From the NCBI RefSeq assembly GCF_014486695.1, contig NZ_JACTAB010000005.1, positions 62,001 to 126,000 of the forward strand: 64,000 nt of DNA, read 5' to 3'. The notes under the pieces were generated by a model. It was not told the origin of the DNA, ran no database searches, and saw nothing but the letters and a program-made list of their open reading frames with translations. Each line of letters starts with the position of its first letter. Within the stretch, counting starts at the first letter, position 1. The position numbers and the translations under genes were made by a program. This stretch comes from Flavobacterium buctense. GTDB lineage: Bacteria; Bacteroidota; Bacteroidia; Flavobacteriales; Flavobacteriaceae. Shown one piece after another: positions 52,412 to 60,974 of the stretch.

Positions 52412-53550
52412 TGGATAAGGGCTTTATAAAAATCGGCACTTTGTTGGGCAACTACTGTTATGCTGAATTTTTCTTCTACTTTTTTTCTTGCGGCTGTGCC
52501 AAATTGATCGCTTAAAGCTTCGTTTTCAAGCAATGTGATTATTTTTTGAGCGAATTGTTGGTGTGATTTTGGGTGAACCAAATACCCGGTAACGCCATCG
52601 GTTATGACTTCATTGGCCCAACCAATATTTGAAGCTACTATGGCTTTTTGCATGGCCATGGCTTCTATCCAAGAAACCGGTAAAGCTTCCGCAAAGGTAG
52701 GGAAAACGCAAACGGCTGCCTTATTAATATGTTCTTTTATAGTTTCATAGGGAATACTGCCCAAATAAGTGACATTTTCAAAAGCGGCTTTGTCAAATAA
52801 GGGTTGCATCATCTGCCAAACGGAGGAATTTCCGGTAACTACATCCGAAGCATCTCGACCGATAATAATTAGTTTGACTTGTGGATTCGCTTGGTAAACT
52901 TCATTAAAAATCAATGGCAATTCAAGTGAGCCTTTTTTTCTGATGAGTGTGCCAAAATATAGAATGGTATTCGCTTGTTTAGCAAGTGCTTCGTTTCGCG
53001 AAAAACTCTCTAAATCAATACTGTTGGGAATGATGGTAAAATCTTTTTGTAACGAAAACAATTCCTTGGTCACATCGGCGGTGTATTGGCTAACCGAAAG
53101 CAAAGTATCGGCGTTTTGCAGCGCTTTTCTCTCTCGAAATTTATTGAGCGTTTTAACCGGTCTTTGGTCTAAATGACAAAAATAAGTATCCGACCCATTA
53201 AGCCGAATCACCACAGGACAATTGGGTTTGATTTCGGAGGTGATTCCGGTCCAATCCGGTGCTTCTACAATATCAAGTGCCTTATTTTTTACCAGAGAAT
53301 TAATGAGTTTTTGGATTTTCTTTTGGGTTAAAAGTCGGGAAAAACCTTTGAGCTTGACATTTTTGATTCGGTAATAGTGAATAGTATTTTCTGTAAAAAC
53401 CTCGTCTTCTTTTTGTCCATAAACCAAAACAAAGACCTCGTGTCCGGCTGCGGTTAACCCTTTGGCTAAATTCAAAATACTTGTCCCAATGCCTCCGGAG
53501 GAACCCATTTTGGGATGCGGAAATTCCGGTGTTAGAAAAGCCACTCTCAT
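52408..53550 (-). CDS. Glycosyltransferase family 4
   Basis: This 380-residue GT-B enzyme has N-terminal FLTPEFPHPKMGSSGGIGTSILNLAKGL, the glycine-rich acceptor loop. ILYFGTLIRKKGSLELP opens the donor domain, and FPTFAEALPVSWIEAMAMQKAIVASNIG holds the E(x7)E motif of GT4. The donor sugar is unknown. The ATG at 53550 overlaps the upstream acetyltransferase gene by 4 bases, and the stop overlaps the FkbM start by 4 bases, so three genes are chained by overlaps. Confidence 0.9.
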   Translation of the reverse strand: MRVAFLTPEFPHPKMGSSGGIGTSILNLAKGLTAAGHEVFVLVYGQKEDEVFTENTIHYYRIKNVKLKGFSRLLTQKKIQKLINSLVKNKALDIVEAPDWTGITSEIKPNCPVVIRLNGSDTYFCHLDQRPVKTLNKFRERKALQNADTLLSVSQYTADVTKELFSLQKDFTIIPNSIDLESFSRNEALAKQANTILYFGTLIRKKGSLELPLIFNEVYQANPQVKLIIIGRDASDVVTGNSSVWQMMQPLFDKAAFENVTYLGSIPYETIKEHINKAAVCVFPTFAEALPVSWIEAMAMQKAIVASNIGWANEVITDGVTGYLVHPKSHQQFAQKIITLLENEALSDQFGTAARKKVEEKFSITVVAQQSADFYKALIQ

Positions 53551-54116
53551 TTTAATTGGGGGAATTCATGAATATAGTATGCCGACAAATCTTTATCGAT
53601 AAGCGTTATCTTAGCCGGCAAAACGGTTTTTCCTGCCGGAATGTTATCGGTAACCACTGCATTAGCACCAATCACTACATTATCACCGATGGTAATTTTG
53701 CCAAAAACACAAGCATTCGGACCAATAAAAACTCGGTCACCAATGGTTGGAACACCAATTTTCTTTCCGTAATTGCTAACGCCAATAGTAATGCCTTGCG
53801 AAATGTTACAATTTTCCCCGATAACACTATCGCCATGAATTACGACATTGCCGAAATGACCAATATAAAACCCTTTTCCAATTTGTGTTCTGTAAGAAAT
53901 ATCAAAGCCATACTTAACTTTAAGCCGTCTTAACCAGAGGAAAAAAAAGTAAAACAACAAACGATTATTAGTGCGATAATGTTGGACCAGTCGAAAAATA
54001 GTCATGAATTTTAAACCCGGAATCGGATGCAAAATAAAAACAAAGAATAGCGTTCTAAAATTGATTTTAGAAAGGTTATATCTTTTATAATCTGCTAAAA
54101 GTATACTTTTAACCAT
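53547..54116 (-). CDS. Hexapeptide-repeat O-acetyltransferase, serine acetyltransferase-like
   Basis: This 189-residue protein has a short helical N-terminus and then a left-handed beta-helix built of hexapeptide repeats from ~95 (IGKGFYIGHFGNVVIHGDSVIG ... VGVPTIGDRVFIGPNACVFG ... GDNVVIGANAVVTDNIPAG). The GHFGNVVIH segment holds the catalytic His of SAT-type enzymes. In glycan loci these proteins acetylate sugars using acetyl-CoA; serine acetylation is possible but less likely here. It sits one base from the next gene upstream. Confidence 0.88.
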   Translation of the reverse strand: MVKSILLADYKRYNLSKINFRTLFFVFILHPIPGLKFMTIFRLVQHYRTNNRLLFYFFFLWLRRLKVKYGFDISYRTQIGKGFYIGHFGNVVIHGDSVIGENCNISQGITIGVSNYGKKIGVPTIGDRVFIGPNACVFGKITIGDNVVIGANAVVTDNIPAGKTVLPAKITLIDKDLSAYYIHEFPQLK

Positions 54117-54117
54117 A

Positions 54118-55521
54118 TCATTCTTTTGTTATCGTTTCGATGGCTGTCCAAATTCGTTCCGAAGCTAATTCGGTCGGATGCTGATTGATTTTCTCAAACC
54201 ATTGTTGGGCATTTACTATAACGTCATTGGCTTCATTTCCCATTCCTTTTACTAGACAATCTTCAATTTCGGCCGGACTGTTAACCCACAAAACAGCATT
54301 TGAATTAGGCATGGATCGGAAATGTATAAATTTATAAATATTTTTTACAGCCCAATCAGGAAATTGCTCGTTAGGCACATCATAATTAATATAAGCACAA
54401 GGCTTTTGAAAAGAAACATAATCAAAAACCATGGACGAACCCAAATTAACCACCATTTCGGTATGGGCAATCGTATTCATCTGAAGAATCAAATCTTCTT
54501 TGGTCGGCAAAATGTCGTGCCAGGCTTCTCCAATTTTCTTCCATTTTGGATTTACACTCGTGATGATATCTTTAAATTCTTCCAAAACAACGTTGTAACG
54601 GTTTGAAAAATCAACCGGACATCTTCTGAAAACTATGCCTAAATTATATCCTTTTTGATTGAGTTGTGCCACCGCAAGAGCCGTATCTCTCAAATAAGTG
54701 GGATCATTAGGTGAAGTCGTCACATCATCTCCTGAAAAACAAATGTATTTTTTACTTAAATCTAAGTTGTATTCCTTAAAAAAAACTTCTTTTGAAAGTA
54801 CAATTTCTTTTTCCGTATGGGTTTCAAACTGTGGTGTACCGGTTACCAACACCTGATTTTTATTGAGATGCGGATAATAATACAACAACTCATTTTTCAT
54901 ATGATCACTCCAAACAAAATAGTAATCGGTTTCGATAATTTTGGTGGCTTTTGGTAAATTATCCCAAGAAAAAATAAAAGTCGCGGTTGGAATGCCCAAA
55001 TCCTGTGCTGCCAATATCGGTGCTACTGCTAACATTGTCCTTTGATTGGTACAAAAAACAAAATCGGGTTTTTCTTTTTGAAGTGTTTCAAAACTGTCAA
55101 AATACAATTTGGTCTTTCGTTCTTGCTTACCAATATTTTTTCTAATGTGATTTAATCCCTTTTCAGAATTGTACCAAAAAACCAACCCCTTAGTACAAAC
55201 GCTTTTCAGAGATGATTTAAGATCTCTGTAAACAAAAGGAAATCGATAAGAATCGTAAACGTTATCTTTTGATTTTTTGATACTTAGATTGAGTTCGATT
55301 TGGGTTTGTGCTTTCTTTAAAATGTCGGTTAACGGATGTACTTTGGCATTTTGAAAACGGATTTCTTTGAAACCCAATTCGTTTAAATCAAAAGGAGTAT
55401 TATTCCAAAAAGTAATATCATTTCCTCTTTCAAGACCAATAGCGTGAAAATTAGTAAAAGCAAAGTTTTTCAAACCAACACCATCGGGAAGAAGTAAGAA
55501 TATTTTTTTGGGATACTGCAT
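54118..55521 (-). CDS. Putative GT-B-like glycosyl- or glycerophospho-transferase (unassigned family)
   Basis: This protein of about 467 residues starts MQYPKKIFLLLPDGVGLKNF. I read TATFIFSWDNLPKATKII and YYFVWSDHMKNELLYYYP (middle), then VLVTGTPQFE, KKYICFSGDD and MVVNLGSSMVFDYVSFQKPCAYINYD near the C-terminus. These follow a GT-B plan: the GSS...D...KP segment resembles the donor sites of KdtA, LpxB and capsule glycerophosphotransferases. No close family is recognised. It could be the sialyltransferase-like step of the locus, which is inference. The frame runs to a TTG at 55545; ATG 55521 is preferred. Confidence 0.6.
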   Translation of the reverse strand: MQYPKKIFLLLPDGVGLKNFAFTNFHAIGLERGNDITFWNNTPFDLNELGFKEIRFQNAKVHPLTDILKKAQTQIELNLSIKKSKDNVYDSYRFPFVYRDLKSSLKSVCTKGLVFWYNSEKGLNHIRKNIGKQERKTKLYFDSFETLQKEKPDFVFCTNQRTMLAVAPILAAQDLGIPTATFIFSWDNLPKATKIIETDYYFVWSDHMKNELLYYYPHLNKNQVLVTGTPQFETHTEKEIVLSKEVFFKEYNLDLSKKYICFSGDDVTTSPNDPTYLRDTALAVAQLNQKGYNLGIVFRRCPVDFSNRYNVVLEEFKDIITSVNPKWKKIGEAWHDILPTKEDLILQMNTIAHTEMVVNLGSSMVFDYVSFQKPCAYINYDVPNEQFPDWAVKNIYKFIHFRSMPNSNAVLWVNSPAEIEDCLVKGMGNEANDVIVNAQQWFEKINQHPTELASERIWTAIETITKE

Positions 55522-55616
55522 TGACTTTTTTAATTGAAGTACCAAATATCTTTATTTTATAATGAAAGTAAAAATTTATTGGTCATGAATTATAAGCCTT
55601 GTTGTCTCAATTGGCA

Positions 55617-56501
55617 TCATTTGTTGGTCAAAACCTCGTCTGCAAAAATTTCTGTGAAGTATTGTGCCCCTTTATCATTTAAATGATTGGCATTTTGAAA
55701 AAGATTCTCGTCTTTAACCGTTCTTGAAAAATCATATAATCCGGGAATCTTGGTTTTCAATTGTGCAATAAAATCCAAATTAGTGGTATGCTGGCAAAAC
55801 GGTGCTGTATAAAAAGTGATCTTGATTTTATTCTTTTCACAAAACTCCTGAATATGTTTAATATACTCGTTACTTTCATTAATCTTATCAGGCAGTGGAA
55901 AATGATGTTTTTCAGCATTACCGTATAAGGGCGCATACCCTTTGTAGGTTACTGCATTGGTTTTCTTTTTGGCAAGATTCAAACCAATTTCTCGGAAGCC
56001 TAATTTTAAATCATTTCTGCCATATCGGAAAAATGGAATGTAACGATATTGATTGTAATGAATAGAATCAAATTTGAGGTGATTATCATAAATCTCGTTT
56101 TCATGCATAAACGGAATGATTTCGGGTTGGAAAATAGTCGAAGCCTGATTGATGTTGTAGCTATAATCAACTTGTATAAATATCCTTTCGTGTTTGATTT
56201 TGTAATGCTGAACCAATTGCAGTATGGTATAAATATCATGCAATTTAGCCGCTTGAAAACCCAAGTTAAGCGCTGTTTTTCCGGTCTTTTTTTCGATGAT
56301 TGAGGGTACAATCCCACTTTCTACCCGAGAAGAACCGATGAAAATATAATCGATTTTTTGATCCTTAAGCGTTCTTAGATATTGGATTTTGGTTCGTGGT
56401 GAAGAAGTCTGGTAAACTTTAGTATATGCCAAATCTAACAACAACATCATGAACAATGTCACTGCAAAAAATAAGGCTATTTTTAAGATAAACTGCTTCA
56501 T
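55617..56501 (-). CDS. SGNH/DltD-like protein, partner of the MBOAT acyltransferase
   Basis: This 294-residue protein has an N-terminal membrane helix (FILKIALFFAVTLFMMLLLDLAY) and a periplasmic SGNH-like domain. The nucleophile block IDYIFIGSSRVESGI is at ~48-62, and QNANHLNDKGAQYF near the end holds the catalytic His. Asn stands where the Asp of a DxxH dyad is usual. Such proteins take acyl groups from an MBOAT partner and pass them to glycans (AlgX/AlgJ, PatB, DltD). ATG 56501 lies one base after the MBOAT stop; a longer frame to 56549 is rejected. Confidence 0.75.
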   Translation of the reverse strand: MKQFILKIALFFAVTLFMMLLLDLAYTKVYQTSSPRTKIQYLRTLKDQKIDYIFIGSSRVESGIVPSIIEKKTGKTALNLGFQAAKLHDIYTILQLVQHYKIKHERIFIQVDYSYNINQASTIFQPEIIPFMHENEIYDNHLKFDSIHYNQYRYIPFFRYGRNDLKLGFREIGLNLAKKKTNAVTYKGYAPLYGNAEKHHFPLPDKINESNEYIKHIQEFCEKNKIKITFYTAPFCQHTTNLDFIAQLKTKIPGLYDFSRTVKDENLFQNANHLNDKGAQYFTEIFADEVLTNK

Positions 56502-56502
56502 T

Positions 56503-57939
56503 TTAGAATTGGAAATAAATAAATTCACTCGCCTGAGAATAAACCCCAAAGACTACTATCATCAAAATAACAAACACGGCCAGCATATCTTTGGCTTTGC
56601 CAAAAAACGGATGTTCTTTTTCACGGGAAAACCATTCAAATACTATAAAGGCAAAAAGCATGAAAAGCAATTCAACCGAATACCTATCGATCTCTAAATA
56701 CGCTATTCCACCTTCAAAGTTGAAAGAGAAAAGGTTTTTGATGTAAGTAAAAGCTTGTCCAAGGGTTTCCGATCTAAAGAATATCCAAGCAAAAGTGGTC
56801 AAGCAAAAGGTCAACAAAATGCTAAAAAACTCTTTGACCGTTGGCCACGACTTGCCTTTTGCTACAATTTCAAGATGATTTCGGTTACTGTTGGTGAGTA
56901 AAAGGGGTAAAAAATAAATCGCATTTAGCAAACCCCAAACAATGAACGTCCAATTGGCGCCATGCCAAAAACCACTTACTAAAAAGATGATAAAAGTGTT
57001 TCTAACTTTTGATTTCAGACCGCCTTTGCTACCACCAAGCGGAATGTAAAGATAATCGCGAAACCACGATGATAAAGAAATATGCCATCTTCGCCAAAAC
57101 TCGGCTATGTCACGAGAAAAATAAGGGAAGTTGAAATTGCGAAACAAATCGATACCAAACAATTTTGAAGTCCCAAGAGCAATATCAGAATAACCGCTAA
57201 AATCACCATAAATTTGGAACGAAAAATAAATCGCACCCAATAAAAGTGTGATGGAATTGGCGTTCTCATAATTATCAAAAATTGCATTAGCATAAGCGGC
57301 ACAACTGTCGGCTATCACAATCTTCTTAAACAATCCCCACAAAATTTGATAAAAACCGTCCATGGCTTTGTGGTAATCAAAATGACGTTTCTTTTTCAGT
57401 TGTGGTAAAAGATGTGTCGCTCGTTCGATTGGACCGGCCACTAAAAGAGGGAAATAGCTAACGAACAAGGAATAATCTACTATGTTTTTTTCAGGCTTTA
57501 TCCTATCGTTGTAAATATCAATAACATAAGACAACCCATGAAAAGTGTAAAATGAAATTCCAACCGGCAAAATGATTTGTAAAGTCCAAAAACTAGACTG
57601 TATTCCGAAACCCGAAAGCAACTCTTGAAAAGAATCGACAAAGAAATTATAGTACTTGAAAACACCCAGAAACCCAAGGTTGATGATAATACTCAGCCAA
57701 AACCAAAACTTTTTGTGGCCTTGATTTTTAGCGTTATGCATTTGCAATCCGGTGAAATAATCCAAACCGGTAGAAAAAACTAGTAAAAACAAAAAACGCC
57801 AATCCCAACAAGCATAAAAAAAGTAACTAGCCGCCAGCAACAATAAATTCTGAAGTTTTAAACTTTTGGTATTGACCAACCAATAGAGTGCAAACACTAC
57901 CGGTAGAAAGACTAAATAAGAAAGTGAATTATACAGCAT
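56503..57939 (-). CDS. MBOAT family O-acyltransferase (AlgI/PatA-like)
   Basis: This 478-residue inner membrane enzyme has about ten helices. The MBOAT signature includes FFYACWDWRFLFLLVFSTGLDYFTG near the N-terminus, DIAEFWRRWHISLSSWFRDYLYIPLGG at the middle and catalytic His in LVSGFWHGANWTFIVWG. It moves acetyl or similar groups across the membrane for attachment to polysaccharide. The immediate SGNH partner downstream and a one-base gap support a PatA/PatB-style pair. It sits within the glycan locus, downstream of asnB. Confidence 0.92.
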   Translation of the reverse strand: MLYNSLSYLVFLPVVFALYWLVNTKSLKLQNLLLLAASYFFYACWDWRFLFLLVFSTGLDYFTGLQMHNAKNQGHKKFWFWLSIIINLGFLGVFKYYNFFVDSFQELLSGFGIQSSFWTLQIILPVGISFYTFHGLSYVIDIYNDRIKPEKNIVDYSLFVSYFPLLVAGPIERATHLLPQLKKKRHFDYHKAMDGFYQILWGLFKKIVIADSCAAYANAIFDNYENANSITLLLGAIYFSFQIYGDFSGYSDIALGTSKLFGIDLFRNFNFPYFSRDIAEFWRRWHISLSSWFRDYLYIPLGGSKGGLKSKVRNTFIIFLVSGFWHGANWTFIVWGLLNAIYFLPLLLTNSNRNHLEIVAKGKSWPTVKEFFSILLTFCLTTFAWIFFRSETLGQAFTYIKNLFSFNFEGGIAYLEIDRYSVELLFMLFAFIVFEWFSREKEHPFFGKAKDMLAVFVILMIVVFGVYSQASEFIYFQF

Positions 57940-57942
57940 GGA

Positions 57943-59640
57943 CTATGACTTTAGTAATTGAGCCGCATTAATCCATTGCCAAATGTGAAAACTGCTTTGA
58001 TTGTCTCCTTGAAAGAAATTTTTCAACTCGCTTTGCAACTGTTTTTTATCAAACCAATTATTTTTTTCTAACTGTTCAACCTCAGCGGTAACCCAAGCTT
58101 TTAAATCCTCCGAAAGCCATTCTCTTTGTGGGGTTTGCAAAGGTCTTTTGGGTGCTAAAACCAAGTCTTTTTGCAAAAACTTTTCAGCAATTTTTCGCAG
58201 CATCCATTTTTGAGCACCGTCTTTTATTTTAAAATTGGTTGGTCTGCTGAAAACATATTCCACCAATTCATAATCTAAAAAAGGTTCGCGCAATTCCGTG
58301 CCATACAGCATAGAAACCCGGTCATTAAAGCGCAACGCTCTTGGAATTTTGGTATAAAACAAATCGCGGTATTGCAGGTTTAGTAAGTGGTCATCAAATG
58401 GTTTCGGATAATTCGTTTTACTGTAATCTTTAGCAAAATCATTATCTAAAACTCCTATTCTGAAAGGTGATTTGGTAACCCCTTGCACTACACTATCGGA
58501 ATTGGAAACATAGTAATCATAACCGGCCCAAGCTTCGTCTGAACCTTGTCCGTCGAGCAATACCTTTACGCCTTTTTCACTCGCGGTTTTGAATATTTTT
58601 GAATAAGCAATCGTTGGAATCCCGCCATAAGGTTCAGCTTGATGTTGCGCCATTTTTAAGGCCAAATCCGGAATCTCATTCGCCGATAAAGTACAAATAT
58701 TCAAAGGATATTGTCGTTTTTCGAGCATCGCTTTTACCCAAGGTAGCTCGTCATAGCGCTCGTCATTGGTCACAAAAGTAAAAGCTTCAATGGTTGATTT
58801 GTCTATATTTTGTTGATCAATCAGTGCTAATAAAGTACTCGAATCCAATCCACCGCTCAAATTAAAACCGATAGGAACATCGGCTCTGAATCGGAGATTA
58901 ATCGCTTTTAAGAGCAAACTGGTAATATATTCTTCTTCGTTTTGTGCAAATTGATTTTGCAGTTGGACAATTCTTTCTTCAAAATGATACCATTTTTTGA
59001 TTTGCAAATGGTTGTTTTTTAAAGTCAAAAAATGTCCGGCTTCTAGTTGGTGAATGTTCGTCCAAAAAGTCTCATTGGGCAAACCGTAACTGCCTTCGGA
59101 AAAAAAGTTCAGCCAAACCTTATCGTTTGGAATTTTAGCAACATCTGCGGCAAAAAGCGTATTGATTTCGGAAGCAAAATAGAAGTTATTTTGGTCGAAG
59201 TAATAATAAAACGGCTTTACACCAAAACGGTCTCGCGCAGCAAACAACGTTTGCTCTTTGATATTCCAAATGGCAAACGAAAACATACCGTTGCATTGGT
59301 CTAAACACTTTTCACCCCATTCGCGGTAGGCATTTAGTAAAACTTCGGTATCGGATTGGGTTTTGAAGATGTATTTGGACTGGAGTGTTTTTCGCAGTTC
59401 CAAATAGTTGTAAATTTCGCCATTGAAAATCAGCACATAATTCCCGCAATCGCTCAAAAAAGGTTGGTTTCCGGCATCGGACAAATCAATAATACTCAAT
59501 CGATTGTGTCCAAAAGCCACTTGATTTTCAATCAGCCAATTCCCGGTAAAATCAGGTCCGCGGTGCTTTTGCACGGCTAGCATGTTCAGCAAAATAGGCT
59601 GATGGGCATTTGGACCAATAATTCCGGCAATTCCGCACAT
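57943..59640 (-). CDS. asnB: Asparagine synthase (glutamine-hydrolysing) family protein
   Basis: This 565-residue enzyme has two domains. The class II glutaminase starts MCGIAGIIG with catalytic Cys2. The synthetase has the pyrophosphate-binding SGGLDSSTLLALI (~250) and GQGSDEAWAGYDYY. It forms an amide from an acid with ATP and glutamine. Within a glycan locus such proteins often amidate uronic acids or sugar carboxylates rather than aspartate; that reading is inference. Genes sit 3-6 bases away on both sides. Confidence 0.9.
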   Translation of the reverse strand: MCGIAGIIGPNAHQPILLNMLAVQKHRGPDFTGNWLIENQVAFGHNRLSIIDLSDAGNQPFLSDCGNYVLIFNGEIYNYLELRKTLQSKYIFKTQSDTEVLLNAYREWGEKCLDQCNGMFSFAIWNIKEQTLFAARDRFGVKPFYYYFDQNNFYFASEINTLFAADVAKIPNDKVWLNFFSEGSYGLPNETFWTNIHQLEAGHFLTLKNNHLQIKKWYHFEERIVQLQNQFAQNEEEYITSLLLKAINLRFRADVPIGFNLSGGLDSSTLLALIDQQNIDKSTIEAFTFVTNDERYDELPWVKAMLEKRQYPLNICTLSANEIPDLALKMAQHQAEPYGGIPTIAYSKIFKTASEKGVKVLLDGQGSDEAWAGYDYYVSNSDSVVQGVTKSPFRIGVLDNDFAKDYSKTNYPKPFDDHLLNLQYRDLFYTKIPRALRFNDRVSMLYGTELREPFLDYELVEYVFSRPTNFKIKDGAQKWMLRKIAEKFLQKDLVLAPKRPLQTPQREWLSEDLKAWVTAEVEQLEKNNWFDKKQLQSELKNFFQGDNQSSFHIWQWINAAQLLKS

Positions 59641-59646
59641 GCTTTG

Positions 59647-60279
59647 TTATCTTAGTCTGTAATTAATAGCCGTTTTGATTTTATAAACTGCAAAATCTAT
59701 CTTTTGCTTTAGTGTTGGATTGGTAAAAATCAATTGCAATCCACCGGAAAAACTATCGGGTGGAAACGGTCCATAATCCGGACTTTTATAATTTGAAATC
59801 ACTCGGGTATACAATGATTTCGGGAAAATTTCTCTGATGATTTTTAACTGCGGAATTCTATCGCCTTCAATAATAATGATTCCGTTATCGGCAATCATAT
59901 TTTTGATTTTCAACACATTCTCGTCTGTTCCGTCGATAATGATTAAATCGAATTTTTGAGTAGTTTCAATATCTTTTAACGTATTGAAAATTTGAACCTT
60001 TGCGTAATATTCTTTTAAATATTGGGACAAAGCATTTAAACAAAACGCATTGGCTTCCGTGCCCACATAATTTAGTTGTCGGTGTTGCTTTTGATAAAAA
60101 TCCTGAATACAGTAGGCGATTGAACCGATTCCGAGACCTAATTCTAATACGTTTTCCGTTTTGTATTTGTCCACTATGTCCACTATTGTTTTCAAAGCAA
60201 ACTCTGAGGCAATGTGCTGGTTTCCTTCGAGACCGGAAAAATATTTAAACGTGGCTACTGCTATATCTTGATTACTCAT
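59647..60279 (-). CDS. Class I SAM-dependent methyltransferase-like protein
   Basis: This 210-residue protein has a Rossmann methyltransferase core with motif I ENVLELGLGIGSIAYCI at ~39-55, an acidic motif II VGTEANAF, and FDLIIIDGTDENVLKIKNMI (motif IV). It is close to the O-methyltransferase group. The methyl acceptor is unknown; a sugar hydroxyl or carboxylate in the glycan is likely from context. It is followed by asnB (6 bases) and preceded by neuA (5 bases). Confidence 0.75.
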   Translation of the reverse strand: MSNQDIAVATFKYFSGLEGNQHIASEFALKTIVDIVDKYKTENVLELGLGIGSIAYCIQDFYQKQHRQLNYVGTEANAFCLNALSQYLKEYYAKVQIFNTLKDIETTQKFDLIIIDGTDENVLKIKNMIADNGIIIIEGDRIPQLKIIREIFPKSLYTRVISNYKSPDYGPFPPDSFSGGLQLIFTNPTLKQKIDFAVYKIKTAINYRLR

Positions 60280-60284
60280 TTAGG

Positions 60285-60974
60285 TTATAATTTGTTTACT
60301 ATTTTTTCTGCCTTTTCCCAATCTTCCATAGTGTCGATATTGACATGGAATTCAGGATTACTCTCCATGTAGGCTATTTTATTTCCGTAAAGGCTACCGT
60401 TTTTAATCACTTCCGTTTTGGTTATATAAATTGAACCATCACGGTGAAATGCTTTGGGTAAGGCTTGTCTTCTTGGAATAATCGTTGTTTCACCAGTGGC
60501 AATTTTCAACAATCCATTTTCGGTTTCTTCAAACGCCCAATGGGGATTGTATTCTAACGGAATGGGCAAAACACTCACCAAACAATCAGCTTGGGTATGA
60601 ATAAATTGTGTAATGGCTTTGTCAATACAGCCTTTTTCACGAAACGGGCTAGTCGGTTGCAATAAACAAACGGCATCGAAAAAGATATTTTGGGACTCAA
60701 AAAAACCGATGGCGTGTTGCACAACTTCGAGTGAAGTCGAAGTGTCTTCAGCTAACTCCGCCGGGCGAATAAAAGGGGGTTTGCATCCGTAAATTTCTGC
60801 GGCTATAGCAATTTCTTCATGGTCTGTTGAAACCACTATTTGAGTTAACAAGGTTGATTCTTTCGCGGAATCTATGGTATATTCAATCAAGGGTTTTTTA
60901 CCCAGCAATTTGATGTTTTTTTTGGGAACGCCTTTGGAACCACCACGAGCCGGTATTAATCCTAATATTTTCAT
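60285..60974 (-). CDS. neuA: N-acylneuraminate cytidylyltransferase (CMP-sialic-acid synthetase)
   Basis: This 229-residue enzyme activates sialic-acid-type sugars with CTP. The N-terminus ILGLIPARGGSKGVPKKNIKLLGKKPLI carries the nucleotide-binding motif. VCLLQPTSPFREKG and HRDGSIYITK complete the active site. Length and motifs match NeuA; it could equally use legionaminate or pseudaminate. Its ATG overlaps the neuC stop by one base, so the two are coupled. Confidence 0.92.
   Translation of the reverse strand: MKILGLIPARGGSKGVPKKNIKLLGKKPLIEYTIDSAKESTLLTQIVVSTDHEEIAIAAEIYGCKPPFIRPAELAEDTSTSLEVVQHAIGFFESQNIFFDAVCLLQPTSPFREKGCIDKAITQFIHTQADCLVSVLPIPLEYNPHWAFEETENGLLKIATGETTIIPRRQALPKAFHRDGSIYITKTEVIKNGSLYGNKIAYMESNPEFHVNIDTMEDWEKAEKIVNKL

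Noticed and set aside
53556..53933. 125-residue plus-strand ORF opposite the hexapeptide acetyltransferase.
   Set aside because: It is a mirror of the regular hexapeptide repeats and not a separate gene.
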